Source: Massilia sp. KIM
Lineage (GTDB): Bacteria; Pseudomonadota; Gammaproteobacteria; Burkholderiales; Burkholderiaceae_D
Assembly (NCBI RefSeq): GCF_002007115.1
Contig: NZ_MVAD01000001.1
Location: 2,728,001 to 2,792,000, forward strand
Reading direction: 5' to 3'
DNA length: 64,000 nt
The notes under the pieces: model-generated
The model's database searches: none
Told to the model about the DNA's origin: nothing
The model's input: the letters and a program-made list of their open reading frames with translations, nothing else
Position numbers and translations under genes: made by a program
Shown here: piece by piece, positions 8,847 through 18,210 of the stretch
How the letters are laid out: each line of letters opens with the position of its first letter
Position numbering within the stretch: the first letter of the stretch is position 1

Positions 8847-9725
8847 TCAGGCGTGGAGAAAGCGGTTTTCCGGCAGTCCGCGCACATCCAGCGGCTGGCG
8901 CAGCAGCGCCCCGGACAGGGGAGCGCGGGCGCGGTCGCCCTCGGTCATGCCCAGGTGGGCGGTGGTGAGGTAGAGGGTGGAGAGCTCCAGGCCGCCGAAG
9001 GCCGGGCAGCTCGGCTGGGGCGCGTCGACCTCCAGCACGCGGTCGAGGCGTCCGTCCGGCGCGAAGCGCATCACCTGGCCCGCGCCCCAGCGCGTGCTCC
9101 ACAGATAGCCCTCGGCGTCCACGCAGGAACCGTCCGGCTCACCGGGCGCCGCATGCGCGGGCACGAAGTCCCGGGTCGCGCCCACCTCGCCGCTGCAGGG
9201 GTTGTAGTCGGCGTAGCGGATCTCGCGCGTCATCGAGTCGGCGAAGTACATGCGCCGCCCGTCCGGGCTGAAGCAGATGCTGTTGGCGATCGCCGCGTTC
9301 CCGATCGGCAGGCGCTCGAGGCTCAGGTCGAGGTTGAGGCGGTAGAAGCCGCCCAGCGCCGTTTTGGGGTTCTCGTCCTGGTTGAACATGCCGAACACGA
9401 AGCGCCCCTGGCGGTCGCAGCGGCCGTCGTTCAGGCGGGTCGCGGGGATGTCGGCCTCGACCTCGCAGATGCGGCTCACCCGCCCGGTCGAGAAGCTGAA
9501 GAAGGCCAGGCCCGAGGCAAGCCCCAGCAGCAGGCGGTCGGTGCTGCCGGTGAGGGCGAAGCAGCACAGGCGTTCGGGCATGGGCCAGCTGCGCGTCTCG
9601 CCGCTGGCCGGCGTGTGCGCCCATAGCCTGGCGGCCGGGATATCGGTCCACAGCAGGCGCTGGCTGCGCTCGCACCACAGCAGGCATTCGCCCAGCTCGT
9701 GCCGGGTGTCGAGGAAGGGCTCCAT
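8847..9725 (-). CDS. SMP-30/gluconolactonase family protein, probable arabinolactonase
   Basis: A 292-residue six-bladed propeller lactonase of the SMP-30/regucalcin family. It shows NDGRCDRQGRFVFG, the PDGRRMYFADSMTREI segment with NSICFSPDG before it, and EPDGSCVDAEGYLW, which hold the metal and catalytic residues in this family. It would hydrolyse the sugar lactone made by the dehydrogenase to the pentonate. Its ATG shares one base with the stop of the epimerase gene (TGATG), indicating translational coupling. Substrate is inferred from the locus. Confidence 0.88.
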   Translation of the reverse strand: MEPFLDTRHELGECLLWCERSQRLLWTDIPAARLWAHTPASGETRSWPMPERLCCFALTGSTDRLLLGLASGLAFFSFSTGRVSRICEVEADIPATRLNDGRCDRQGRFVFGMFNQDENPKTALGGFYRLNLDLSLERLPIGNAAIANSICFSPDGRRMYFADSMTREIRYADYNPCSGEVGATRDFVPAHAAPGEPDGSCVDAEGYLWSTRWGAGQVMRFAPDGRLDRVLEVDAPQPSCPAFGGLELSTLYLTTAHLGMTEGDRARAPLSGALLRQPLDVRGLPENRFLHA

Positions 9726-10774
9726 CAGCCCTCGACCGCGAAGCGGAAGCGCGATTCGGTCTGGTAGACCTGGCCGGGGCGCAGGATCACGTTCGGGAAG
9801 TGCGGCTGGTTGGGCGAATCCGGGAAGTGCTGGGGCTCGAGGCAGAAGCCGCTGCGGTGCTCGTAGGTATGGCCCTTGCCGCGCAGCGAACCGTCGAGGA
9901 AGTTCCCGCTGTAGAACTGCACGCCGGGCTCCTCGGTCCAGAGTTCCAGCACGCGGCCCGACACCGGCTCCAACACGCGCGCGGCGCGGCTCATCCCGCC
10001 GCCCTTCGGCTTGTTGAGCACGAAGTTGTGGTCGTAGCCCAGGCCGTGGCGCAGCTGCTTGTCGGGCTGGCCGACGCGCTCGCCGATCGGGCGCGGGGTG
10101 CGGAAATCGAAGGGCGTGCCGGCCACCTTGGTCAGTTCGCCGGTGGGAATGGATTCGGCGTCGATGGCCACGAAGCTGTCGGCGTCGATCTGCAGCTCGT
10201 GCCCGAGGATGTCGCCCTCCCCCGCCAAGTTGAAGTAGCTGTGCTGGGTGAGGTTGACCGGGGTCGGCTGGTCGGTCATCGCATGGAAGCGCACCACCAG
10301 TTCGTTGTCCTCATTGAGCTGGTAGACCACGGTGACGTCCAGATTGCCGGGGTAGCCCTGCTCGCCGTCCACGCTGCGGTAGCTCAGGCGCAGGCTGTCG
10401 CCCTCGATGGCTGCTTCCCACTTCACCACGTGGAAACCCTGCGGGCCGCCATGCAGGTGGTTGTTGCCGTTGTTCGTCGGCAGGACCACCTCGCGGCCGT
10501 CGAGCATGAAGCGTCCCTTGGCGATGCGGTTGCCGTAGCGGCCGATCAGGGCGCCGAAGTAAGGGCTGTCCGCGAGGTAGGGCTCGACCGTGTCGAAGCC
10601 CAGCACCACGTCGGCCATGTTCCCGTCGCGGTCGGGCGCGTGCAGCTCGGTGATGATGCCGCCCAGGTCGATGATCTTCGCCACCATGCCCTTGGCATTG
10701 GTGAGGGTGAATTGCGTGATGGCGGCGCCGTCGGGCAATCGGCCGAAGGGCGCCTGCGTGATCGCGGTGTGCAC
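9725..10774 (-). CDS. aldose 1-epimerase (mutarotase)
   Basis: A 349-residue galactose-mutarotase-like protein that interconverts alpha and beta anomers. Landmarks are PYFGALIGRYGNRIAKGRF, the NNGNNHLHGGPQGF histidine motif, LTQHSYFNLAGEGDILGH and a C-terminal catalytic glutamate region (GFCLEPQHFPDSPNQP). No signal peptide is seen, so it acts in the cytoplasm, feeding the correct arabinose anomer to the dehydrogenase. It is the first gene of the epimerase-lactonase unit and carries the shared regulatory module 204 bp or more upstream. Confidence 0.92.
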   Translation of the reverse strand: MHTAITQAPFGRLPDGAAITQFTLTNAKGMVAKIIDLGGIITELHAPDRDGNMADVVLGFDTVEPYLADSPYFGALIGRYGNRIAKGRFMLDGREVVLPTNNGNNHLHGGPQGFHVVKWEAAIEGDSLRLSYRSVDGEQGYPGNLDVTVVYQLNEDNELVVRFHAMTDQPTPVNLTQHSYFNLAGEGDILGHELQIDADSFVAIDAESIPTGELTKVAGTPFDFRTPRPIGERVGQPDKQLRHGLGYDHNFVLNKPKGGGMSRAARVLEPVSGRVLELWTEEPGVQFYSGNFLDGSLRGKGHTYEHRSGFCLEPQHFPDSPNQPHFPNVILRPGQVYQTESRFRFAVEG

Positions 10775-11402
10775 GTTGTTGTTGTCCTTAGCGTGAGCGT
10801 GATGCGTGGACGGCCGGCCCGCCAGGCCGTCGATGTCATGATCCTAGCATGGGCGGTAAACAGGCCCGCGCGCCCTTGGCCAGGCAGGCCGGGCGGCCCG
10901 GCGTGGCTGCGCGAGCGTCCTTGCCCTGCCGCGCCCTCCTTCTCTACAGGAATGGTAGGCAATGGACCGAGAACGATCCAATCAATTTTTCGGCCGCTGA
11001 GATATCGAAAAAGGTATCGGAGCCTGCGCCAATTTGTCGCTCGCACACGCGGAAAGCGGCTGAACTGTATTCGTTTTACAACGCAACGCTTGTTGCAGCA
11101 CAAGCTACATAAGTATGTGCGGAAACATTATTGGGAAAACAATTGCCCAGATGCTAGTGTAGGCCCCGTGAATACTTTCCGAGCGAAAAGCTCTTGCAAA
11201 TCAACGCACAAGCGCAAGTCATTTCCTCTGGCCGCCTGCCGGCGTGCGCGCACGCCGCCCGGCGAAAGCTGGTGTAAGCGACAAGACAGCCTGGCTTGCT
11301 AGGCTTGCCGAGCCCCGGTCTTTTGCCCGAGGGACAATGACAACAAACCATCGTGATGTCATCATCGATGGACAACCCATACCAACCACTGGAGAGACAC
11401 CC
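10775..11402. other. intergenic region between epimerase and porin genes
   Basis: This 628-bp divergent region holds the upstream sequences of both genes. I see the shared arabinose module (10978-11019), a GCAAC...GTTGC dyad near 11084-11098, and a markedly AT-richer stretch from about 11000 to 11200 that fits a promoter region. No coding sequence or RNA gene is recognised. Confidence 0.6.
10978..11019 (-). promoter_or_regulatory. shared arabinose-locus module, copy 2 (upstream of the epimerase-lactonase unit)
   Basis: CCAATCAATTTTT (10978-10990) is identical to copy 1, and GATATCGAAAAAGGTATCG starts exactly 23 bp from its first base, as in copy 1. The conserved spacing between two otherwise unrelated intergenic regions argues for a real regulatory unit. 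It also lies on the porin side of the region, so it could affect the divergent porin gene. Confidence 0.55.
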
Positions 11403-12416
11403 ATGAAGCACAAGCTCCTCGCAGCAGCCCTGATCTCGAGCCTGCCGCTGTTCGCCCACGCCCAGACCAACGTCCAGGTCTACGGCCTGATCGACGCCTC
11501 CTTCGGCGTCGAAGACAGCGACGCGCCCGGCGAGAAAAGCCGCACCGTGGTGCAGTCGGGCACGCAGTCGAGCAGCCGCGTCGGTTTCCGCGGCACTGAA
11601 GACCTGGGCAATGGCCTGAAGGCGCTGTTCAACATCGAAGCCGGCCTGGCCACCGATACCGGCCTGGGCGATTCCTCGCTGTTCCAGCGCCGCTCGGTCG
11701 TCGGCCTGCAAGGCAGCTTCGGCACCGTCACCGTCGGCCGCGAATACAGCCCGCTGAACTTCGTGGCGGCCGGCGGCGACATCCTGGGCCAGGGCTTCTA
11801 CGGCACCAACCTGGCCTCCTTCGGCACCAACCGCCTGACCCGCCGCCTGTCGAACTCGGTGAACTACCGCAGCAACCAGATGAACGGCTTCACCCTGAAC
11901 GCGGGCTATTCGGCCGGCGAGCGCCAGACCGACCCGTCGGGCGACCTGCAGGGCGCGTCGCTGGAATACGCGAACGGCGGCCTGTTCCTGGCGGCCGGCT
12001 ATCACAACGTGGAGCGCCTCGCGACCGGCGACGACAAGGAGTACGGCTTCGGCGCCGGCTTCAAGTTCGGCGACTTCGAGGTGAAGGGCAGCTACCTGGT
12101 GGCCGACCAGACCGGCGCCAACAACAAGTACGAGCACAAGAACATCGGCGCATCCTACGCCACCGGCGCCAACAAGTTCTTCCTCAACTTCCAGCAGCAG
12201 GAAATCGAGACCGGGGCCAAGGGCAATGCCGTCACCCTGGCCTACACCTACACCCTTTCCAAGCGCACCAACATCTACAGCACCTACGCCAAGCTGCGCA
12301 ACAACGGCCGCGCCACCTTCGGCCTGACCTCGGCCGGCAATACCGTGGCCGTGCCGACCACCGCGCTGGGCTCGGACCCGAGCGCCTTCAACGTGGGCCT
12401 GCGCCACTCCTTCTAA
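11403..12416 (+). CDS. outer-membrane porin, Gram-negative trimeric type
   Basis: A 337-residue 16-stranded porin of the Burkholderiales type. A signal peptide (MKHKLLAAALISSLPLFAHA) precedes the mature start QTNVQVYGLIDASFGV. Internal signatures are SSRVGFRGTEDLGNGLKALF and VGREYSPL, and it ends in the expected C-terminal phenylalanine (NVGLRHSF) needed for outer-membrane insertion. The ATG at 11403 has GGAGAG seven bases upstream. It is transcribed away from the arabinose genes and might be the sugar entry route, but it may equally be a general porin. Confidence 0.93.
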   Translation: MKHKLLAAALISSLPLFAHAQTNVQVYGLIDASFGVEDSDAPGEKSRTVVQSGTQSSSRVGFRGTEDLGNGLKALFNIEAGLATDTGLGDSSLFQRRSVVGLQGSFGTVTVGREYSPLNFVAAGGDILGQGFYGTNLASFGTNRLTRRLSNSVNYRSNQMNGFTLNAGYSAGERQTDPSGDLQGASLEYANGGLFLAAGYHNVERLATGDDKEYGFGAGFKFGDFEVKGSYLVADQTGANNKYEHKNIGASYATGANKFFLNFQQQEIETGAKGNAVTLAYTYTLSKRTNIYSTYAKLRNNGRATFGLTSAGNTVAVPTTALGSDPSAFNVGLRHSF

Positions 12417-12431
12417 ACGGACTGCGCAAGC

Positions 12432-12466
12432 AAAAACGGCAAGCCGATGGCTTGCCGTTTTTTTTT
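12432..12466 (+). terminator. bidirectional intrinsic terminator between porin and chemoreceptor genes
   Basis: AAAAACGGCAAGCC (12432-12445), a GAT loop, and GGCTTGCCGTTTTT (12449-12462) make a perfect 14-bp stem followed by further T residues to 12466. The A run on the other arm makes it work for the convergent chemoreceptor gene too. Confidence 0.92.
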
Positions 12467-12504
12467 GTCCGCGCGGACGGTGCTGCGTCCGCGCTCCGCC
12501 TCGA

Positions 12505-14214
12505 TCAGAACTCTTCCCAATCGTCGCCCGGGTTGCCCGCCACTACCTTTGCTTTGGCCGGGGATTTGGCCACGGCCGGCTTCAGGCTTGCCGGCTTCGC
12601 GGCGGTCAGCGCGCGCGGCGCGGGCCGGGCCGGCGCCGCCTTCACGCTCGCGGCAGCCGAGGCCTGGGCGGCGCCGATGTGAAACACCGCCACCGCCTGC
12701 GCCAGGCGTCCCGCCTCTTCCTGCATCTGGGCCGAGGCGGCAGCCGCTTCCTCGACCAGGGCCGCGTTCTGCTGCGTGGTCTGGTCCATCTGGGTCACGG
12801 CCACGTTGATCTGCTCGATGCCGGAGGTCTGCTCCTGGCTGGCGGCGGTGATCTCGGTCATGATGTCGGTCACGCGGCGCACGCTCTCGACGATCTCCGC
12901 CATCGTGGCGCCGGCTTCGGCCACCAGCTTGCTGCCGTTCTGCACCTTGTCGGTCGAGTCGCCGATCAGCGCCTTGATTTCCTTGGCCGCCGCGGCCGAG
13001 CGCTGCGCCAGGTTGCGCACTTCGCTCGCCACCACCGCGAACCCGCGGCCCTGCTCGCCCGCACGGGCCGCCTCGACGGCGGCGTTGAGCGCCAGGATGT
13101 TGGTCTGGAAGGCGATGCCGTCGATGACGCCGATGATGTCGTTGATCTTGTTGGCCGAGGCGCTGATCTCTTCCATGGTGCCGACCACCTGGCCGATCAC
13201 CTCGCCGCCGCGCGCCGCCACGCCCGACGCGGTCTCGGCCAGCACGTTGGCCTGGCGCGCGTTGTCGGCGTTCTGCTTGACGGTGCTGGTCAGCTCTTCC
13301 ATCGAGGACGCGGTTTCTTCCAGCGCGCTGGCCTGCTGCTCGGTGCGCGAGGACAGGTCCTGGCTGCCGGCAGCCACCTGGGCCGCCGCCACCGAGATGG
13401 TGTCGGTGCCGGCGCGCACGGTGCCGACGGTGCGCACCAGGCTTTCGTTCATGCTCTTGAGGGCCTGCAGCAGCTGGCCGGTCTCGTCGCGGGTGCTGAC
13501 CACGATCTCGCTGGTCAGGTCGCCGGCGGCCACGGTATTGGCCACTTCCAGGGCGCGCGCCACCGGACGGGTGATCGAACGCGTGATCCACCAGGCGACG
13601 GCGGCAGCCAGCGCCAGCGCCGCGGCGCCGAGGCCCCACATCAGCATGGTGGTGTTGCGGTAGGTGCTGGCCGCCGCCTGCGCGGCCTCCTGCGCCATCT
13701 GCTTCTGCAGCGCGGTCTGTTCGGCGGTGACCTTCTTCAGGCGGCCCAGCAGCGGACGCAGTTCATCCTTCAGGTAGGCGCGCGCGGCATCCTGTTCGCC
13801 CGCGTTAATGTGCTTGATCAGGCGCTCCTGGCCGGCCACGTAGCGCTCGGACTCGGACTTCATTTGCGCCAGCAGTTCCTTGCCCTTGGCGCTGGTCAGG
13901 GTCTTGTCCAGGTTGTCCAGGACCTCCTGCATGGTGCGGCGGTGCGTGAGCACGGCGTCCATCTGGGCCTGGCGGTCGGCCGCGTCGTCGGTCAGCATCA
14001 TGTTGCGCAGGGCGATCGCGATGTCGTTGATCGCCGCCTGCATCTGGCTGGTCTGCTCGATGCGCGGCATGCGGTTGTTGACGATTTCGTCGGTGCCGTC
14101 GTTGATGCGCGCGAGCATGGCATTGCTCATCATGATCTTCATCACGAGCATGGCGCACACGATGCCGAAGCCGAGGGCGAGGCGTTTGCCGATCTTGAGG
14201 TTGGCGAGGTTCAT
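12505..14214 (-). CDS. methyl-accepting chemotaxis protein with CheR-docking tail
   Basis: A 569-residue transmembrane chemoreceptor. TM1 lies near residues 10-30, a four-helix-bundle type ligand domain follows (about 35-190), TM2 is near 190-213, then HAMP and the cytoplasmic signalling coiled coil. The tip is canonical: [20 protein letters not shown]. An Ala/Pro/Lys-rich linker ends in DWEEF, matching the xWxxF pentapeptide that tethers CheR/CheB. The ATG at 14214 has a GAGAGAG leader; in-frame codons further upstream would overlap cheW and lack a membrane start. It lies 47 bp downstream of cheW in the same orientation. Ligand unknown. Confidence 0.93.
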   Translation of the reverse strand: MNLANLKIGKRLALGFGIVCAMLVMKIMMSNAMLARINDGTDEIVNNRMPRIEQTSQMQAAINDIAIALRNMMLTDDAADRQAQMDAVLTHRRTMQEVLDNLDKTLTSAKGKELLAQMKSESERYVAGQERLIKHINAGEQDAARAYLKDELRPLLGRLKKVTAEQTALQKQMAQEAAQAAASTYRNTTMLMWGLGAAALALAAAVAWWITRSITRPVARALEVANTVAAGDLTSEIVVSTRDETGQLLQALKSMNESLVRTVGTVRAGTDTISVAAAQVAAGSQDLSSRTEQQASALEETASSMEELTSTVKQNADNARQANVLAETASGVAARGGEVIGQVVGTMEEISASANKINDIIGVIDGIAFQTNILALNAAVEAARAGEQGRGFAVVASEVRNLAQRSAAAAKEIKALIGDSTDKVQNGSKLVAEAGATMAEIVESVRRVTDIMTEITAASQEQTSGIEQINVAVTQMDQTTQQNAALVEEAAAASAQMQEEAGRLAQAVAVFHIGAAQASAAASVKAAPARPAPRALTAAKPASLKPAVAKSPAKAKVVAGNPGDDWEEF

Positions 14215-14261
14215 GATTGTGTTCTCTCTCTTTTTTACCGCCTGCGGCGGCATATCGTTGT

Positions 14262-14741
14262 TCAGGCGGCGCGCGGCAGTGCCGCGATCAGACCCAGCTC
14301 TTCCGACTGCATCAGTTTGTCGATGTCGAGCAGGATCAGCATGCGCTCGCCCAGCGTGCCCAGGCCGAGCAGGCAATCGGTTTCCATCGTGCTGCCCATC
14401 TCGGGCGCAGGGCGGATCTGGTCGTCGGTCAGCGTGACCACGTCCGACACGCTGTCGACCACCATGCCGATCACGTGCTGGGCGATGTTCAGGATGATGA
14501 CCACCGTGAAGCTGTCGTAGCTCGGCTCGCCGACGCCGAACTTGATGCGCATGTCGACGATCGGCACGATCGCGCCGCGCAGGTTGATGATGCCCTTGAT
14601 GTAGTCCGGGGCGCTGGCGAGCCGCGTCGGGGCCTCGTAGCCGCGGATCTCCTGTACCTTGAGGATGCTGATGGCGTACTCTTCCTTGCCCAGGCGGAAG
14701 GACAGGACTTCGCGTTCTTCAGTTGTCTTTACGTTTTCCAT
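14262..14741 (-). CDS. cheW: chemotaxis coupling protein CheW
   Basis: A 159-residue CheW that bridges chemoreceptors and the CheA kinase. Typical segments are [40 protein letters not shown], and [11 protein letters not shown]. It begins at the ATG at 14741 and is followed 47 bp later by the chemoreceptor gene, so the two probably form a small dedicated module apart from the main chemotaxis operon, which is not in this window. No CheA, CheR or CheB gene is seen. Confidence 0.93.
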   Translation of the reverse strand: MENVKTTEEREVLSFRLGKEEYAISILKVQEIRGYEAPTRLASAPDYIKGIINLRGAIVPIVDMRIKFGVGEPSYDSFTVVIILNIAQHVIGMVVDSVSDVVTLTDDQIRPAPEMGSTMETDCLLGLGTLGERMLILLDIDKLMQSEELGLIAALPRAA

Positions 14742-15001
14742 GTGTGTGCTCACTGATTCGTCCGCAGGGTATTCACGTTGCCCTACAGCAAGCACATTAC
14801 GTCCACTTTGGTGCGGACTCGATGGACGAATGGCAAGAACCGCAAAATTTTTCCCATTTTTAGTGCGGAATATGGCGGCTACACAACAGCTAACCGGTAG
14901 TCGCTCTTCAGTGCATATTCGCATGTGATCTCTTCGGCAAATCCGGCCTTGCCTTGGCACGCTTCCTGCGTCAACAACAGCTACGTCCATCAGGAGCCTC
15001 C

Positions 15002-15532
15002 ATGATCATCCACCGACTCAACCCCCGCGCCATGGCCGAGCTGCGGCCGCAGCTCGCCACCCTTCTGCTCGACGCGGTGGCGGACGGCCACGTGGTAGGT
15101 TTCCTTGCCGGTCTGGACCAGGATGGGCTGGAAGCCTACTGGAGCGGGATCGGCGCCGAAGTGGCGGCCGGCACGCGCATGGTGCTGGCTGCGGAGCGCG
15201 GCGGCCAGCTGATCGGCTGCGCCCAGCTCGACCTGTACGTGCCGCCCAACGGCGCCAACCGCGCGCGCGTGGAACAGTTGCTGGTCCATTGCACCGAGCG
15301 CCGGCGCGGCGTCGGCACGGCCCTGGTCCAGGCCCTCGAGATCGAGGCGCTGGGCCTGCGCCGGGGCCTCCTGATGCTGGAAGCCGAAGCCGGATCCGGC
15401 GCCGAGCAGCTCTGGCTCAGGAACGGCTACACGCGCGCCGGCGAGCTGCCTGAATTCGCCTGCTCGCCGAACGGCCACTGGCGCGCCGCGGCGATCTATT
15501 ACAAGACCCTGTTCGTCCGCGCACGCCGCTGA
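15002..15532 (+). CDS. GNAT family N-acetyltransferase
   Basis: A 176-residue acyl-CoA N-acetyltransferase. The acetyl-CoA pyrophosphate loop is [15 protein letters not shown], preceded by a beta strand with VEQLLVH, and followed by the C-terminal [17 protein letters not shown] strand typical of GNAT proteins that act on small molecules. The start at 15002 follows a CAGGAG site. It is divergent from cheW and 70 bp or so upstream of a histidine kinase gene. The acceptor substrate is unknown; resistance-type acetyltransferases look similar. Confidence 0.85.
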   Translation: MIIHRLNPRAMAELRPQLATLLLDAVADGHVVGFLAGLDQDGLEAYWSGIGAEVAAGTRMVLAAERGGQLIGCAQLDLYVPPNGANRARVEQLLVHCTERRRGVGTALVQALEIEALGLRRGLLMLEAEAGSGAEQLWLRNGYTRAGELPEFACSPNGHWRAAAIYYKTLFVRARR

Positions 15533-15603
15533 GCGCAGCGCAGGGTTGCGCACGGCGTGCGCGGTGCTATTTCCGCGTTTGCACGTAGAATCGGCTGTCC
15601 AGT

Positions 15604-18210
15604 GTGCCCGATAAAAACAACGTGACCGGTCCCCTCTCCCCGACGACCCGCAGGCCCTTGCGCGCCTACCTGCTCTGGCTGGTGCTGGCCACCCTGCTTC
15701 CGGGCCTGGTCGGGGCCTCGCTGTTCTTCATCCACCAGTACCAGAAGACCCGGATCCAGTTCGAGAAGAACACCCTGCAGACCGTGCGCGCCCTGGTGCA
15801 CACGGTGGAAAGCAAGCTGCTGCAGGGCCAGGCCATCGCCCAGACCCTGTCCACCATGGAGGCGCTGGAGCGCGAAGACTTCGCGCGCGCCCACCGCCAG
15901 GCGCGCGAAGCGCTGTCGCTGGCCGGCGCCAGCATGAACGCGGTGCTGCGCGACCGCCGCGGCCAGCAGGTCCTGAACACCGCGCTCGACTACGGCAGCG
16001 CGCTCCCCCTCGACCACTCGCCCCAGATCGACAAGGTGTTCGCCAGCGGCCGTCCCTCGGTGTCGAACGTCTTCATCGGCGCGGTGCGGCGCGCCCCGAC
16101 CGTGAGCATCGACGTGCCGGTGCTGGTGCGCGGCGAGATCGCCTATGTGCTGAGCGTGGCCCTGTGGCCCGACAACTTCGCCGACGTGCTCACGCCCAAG
16201 TCGGTGCCGGACGGCGCCATCGCCTCGATCTTCGACGGCGCCGGCGTCATCTTCGGGCGCAACGTCAATGCCGAGCGCTATCTCGGCAAGCGCGCCACCG
16301 ACAGCCTGTACAAGGGGATCCAGCGCTCGCGCGAGGGCGTGTTCGAGGCCGCGACCCAGGAAGGCACGGAGGTCCTGACCTTTTACTCGCGCTCCGAACT
16401 GACCGGCTGGGGCGTGGCCGTGGGCCTGCCGCGCGAGACCCTGGTGCATGCGCTGCTGGAGCCGCTGGCGGCGCTGGTGACCGGCACCCTGGTCCTGTTC
16501 GGAATCGGCCTCTTGCTGGCCTGGCGCATCGGCGGGCGCCTGGCGCGCTCGGTGCGCGGCCTGCAGGCCGGCGCCGAGGCGCTCGGCAAAAGCCAGCCGG
16601 CCCCACCCTTCCCCGACTTCGAGGTGGCGGAAGCCGCCGAGGTGGCCGAGGCGATCGGCAACGCCTCGCGCCTGCTGGCCGAGCGCGCGCAGGCGCTGGC
16701 GGCCAAGGAGGGCGAGCTGCGCGAGTCCCAGCTGCTGGCGCGCTTCGGCACCTGGCACTGGTCGCTGGTGGACGGCGCCATCGAGACCTCGAGCTCGGTC
16801 ACGGCCATCTTCGGGCGCGCCGTGCCGCCCTTCGAGGCCCAGCGCGGCGACCTGCTGCCCGAGGAATCCTGGCTGCGCGTGGACGCCACCCGGCGCGAGC
16901 TGCAGGAGCACGGCGGCAGCGCGCGCCTGGAGCTGCAGGTCAGGCACGCCATGGGGCACCGGATCTGGATCGACTGGCGCTGCGACAGCATCCGCGACCT
17001 CGACGGCCGGGTGGTGGCGCTGCGCGGCGCCGTGCAGGACATTACCGAGCGGGTCAAGGCCGAGGAGGCGCTGCGCCACGCCGACCAGCGCAAGAACGAA
17101 TTCCTGGCCATGCTGGCCCACGAGCTGCGCAACCCGCTGGCCCCGATCGCTTCCGGCGCCCAGCTGCTGGGCCAGGACCGGCTCGAACCGGCGCGGGTGC
17201 GCCAGATCAGCGAGATCATCGCGCGCCAGGCGCGCCACATGGCCGGGCTGGTGGACGACCTGCTGGACGTCTCGCGCGTCACCCGGGGGCTGGTGGTGCT
17301 GGCCAAGCAGCGGCTCGACATCAACGAGGTGGTGTCCGACGCCGCCGAACAGGTCCAGGACTTCGTGCGCAACAAGCGCCAGCACCTGGAAGTGCGGCGG
17401 TTCCCGGAACCGGCCCACGTGATGGCCGACCGCAAGCGGCTGGTGCAGGTGGTGGGCAATCTGCTGCACAACGCGGTGAAGTTCACCGCCGACGGCGGCG
17501 CGGTCACGCTGACGGTGAGCGCCGACGCGCACACGGTATGGATCGACGTGCGCGACAACGGCATCGGCATGCTGCCGCAGGAGCTGGAGCGCGCCTTCGA
17601 CATCTTCGTGCAGGGCGAGCGCACGCTGGAGCGCGCGCTCGGCGGCCTGGGGATCGGCCTGGCGCTGGTGAAAAGCCTGGTGCAGCTGCATGGCGGCGCG
17701 GTGTCGGTGCACAGCGACGGCCAGGGCCAGGGCAGCAGCTTCACCGTCTCCCTGCCGCGCTGCGCCGAGCGCGGAGGGCTTGCGGGCGACGACAGCGCCC
17801 GCTCGGGGCCGGCCGCGCGCCACCTGAAGGTGATGATCGTGGACGACAACCAGGACGCGGCCGACGTGCTGTCGATGTACGTGGCGGCTTGTGGGCATGC
17901 GGTGCTGGTGGAACACGATTCGCTGGCGGCGCTCGCGCGCGCGCCGGACTTCGGGCCGGACGTCTGCCTGCTCGACATCGGCCTGCCCGAGCTCGACGGC
18001 CACGAACTGGCGCGCCGCCTGCGCGCCGATCCGCGCACCCACGGCGCCCTGCTGGTGGCGGTGACCGGCTACGGCCAGGAACAGGACCGGCGCGCCAGCG
18101 CGGCGGCCGGCTTCGACCACCACCTGGTCAAGCCGGTGGACATGGACCGCCTGGGCCGCATCCTGGATGCGGCCACGCCGGCGGCCGCCGCGCAGACGCC
18201 TAGCGCTTGA
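15604..18210 (+). CDS. hybrid sensor histidine kinase with extracytoplasmic sensor and C-terminal receiver
   Basis: An 868-residue membrane hybrid kinase. TM1 is near residues 20-44 and TM2 near 285-310, enclosing a Cache/PDC-like periplasmic domain. Then come a HAMP-like linker, a PAS domain (about 380-490, ending VQDITERVKAEEAL), a HisKA box with His506 (MLAHELRNPLAP), a HATPase domain (RDNGIGM, GGLGIGLALVKSLV) and a REC domain from about 740 with phospho-acceptor Asp791 (LLDIGLPELDG). I use a GTG at 15604; no strong ribosome site precedes it, so the start is uncertain. Its 3' end overlaps the convergent M28 gene by 11 bp. Signal unknown. Confidence 0.88.
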   Translation: MPDKNNVTGPLSPTTRRPLRAYLLWLVLATLLPGLVGASLFFIHQYQKTRIQFEKNTLQTVRALVHTVESKLLQGQAIAQTLSTMEALEREDFARAHRQAREALSLAGASMNAVLRDRRGQQVLNTALDYGSALPLDHSPQIDKVFASGRPSVSNVFIGAVRRAPTVSIDVPVLVRGEIAYVLSVALWPDNFADVLTPKSVPDGAIASIFDGAGVIFGRNVNAERYLGKRATDSLYKGIQRSREGVFEAATQEGTEVLTFYSRSELTGWGVAVGLPRETLVHALLEPLAALVTGTLVLFGIGLLLAWRIGGRLARSVRGLQAGAEALGKSQPAPPFPDFEVAEAAEVAEAIGNASRLLAERAQALAAKEGELRESQLLARFGTWHWSLVDGAIETSSSVTAIFGRAVPPFEAQRGDLLPEESWLRVDATRRELQEHGGSARLELQVRHAMGHRIWIDWRCDSIRDLDGRVVALRGAVQDITERVKAEEALRHADQRKNEFLAMLAHELRNPLAPIASGAQLLGQDRLEPARVRQISEIIARQARHMAGLVDDLLDVSRVTRGLVVLAKQRLDINEVVSDAAEQVQDFVRNKRQHLEVRRFPEPAHVMADRKRLVQVVGNLLHNAVKFTADGGAVTLTVSADAHTVWIDVRDNGIGMLPQELERAFDIFVQGERTLERALGGLGIGLALVKSLVQLHGGAVSVHSDGQGQGSSFTVSLPRCAERGGLAGDDSARSGPAARHLKVMIVDDNQDAADVLSMYVAACGHAVLVEHDSLAALARAPDFGPDVCLLDIGLPELDGHELARRLRADPRTHGALLVAVTGYGQEQDRRASAAAGFDHHLVKPVDMDRLGRILDAATPAAAAQTPSA

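Noticed and set aside
14850..14890. Sigma-28 promoter for cheW (TAAA-N15-GCGGTTCT on the minus strand)
   Set aside because: The -10 part matches the GCCGATAA consensus at too few positions to support a call.
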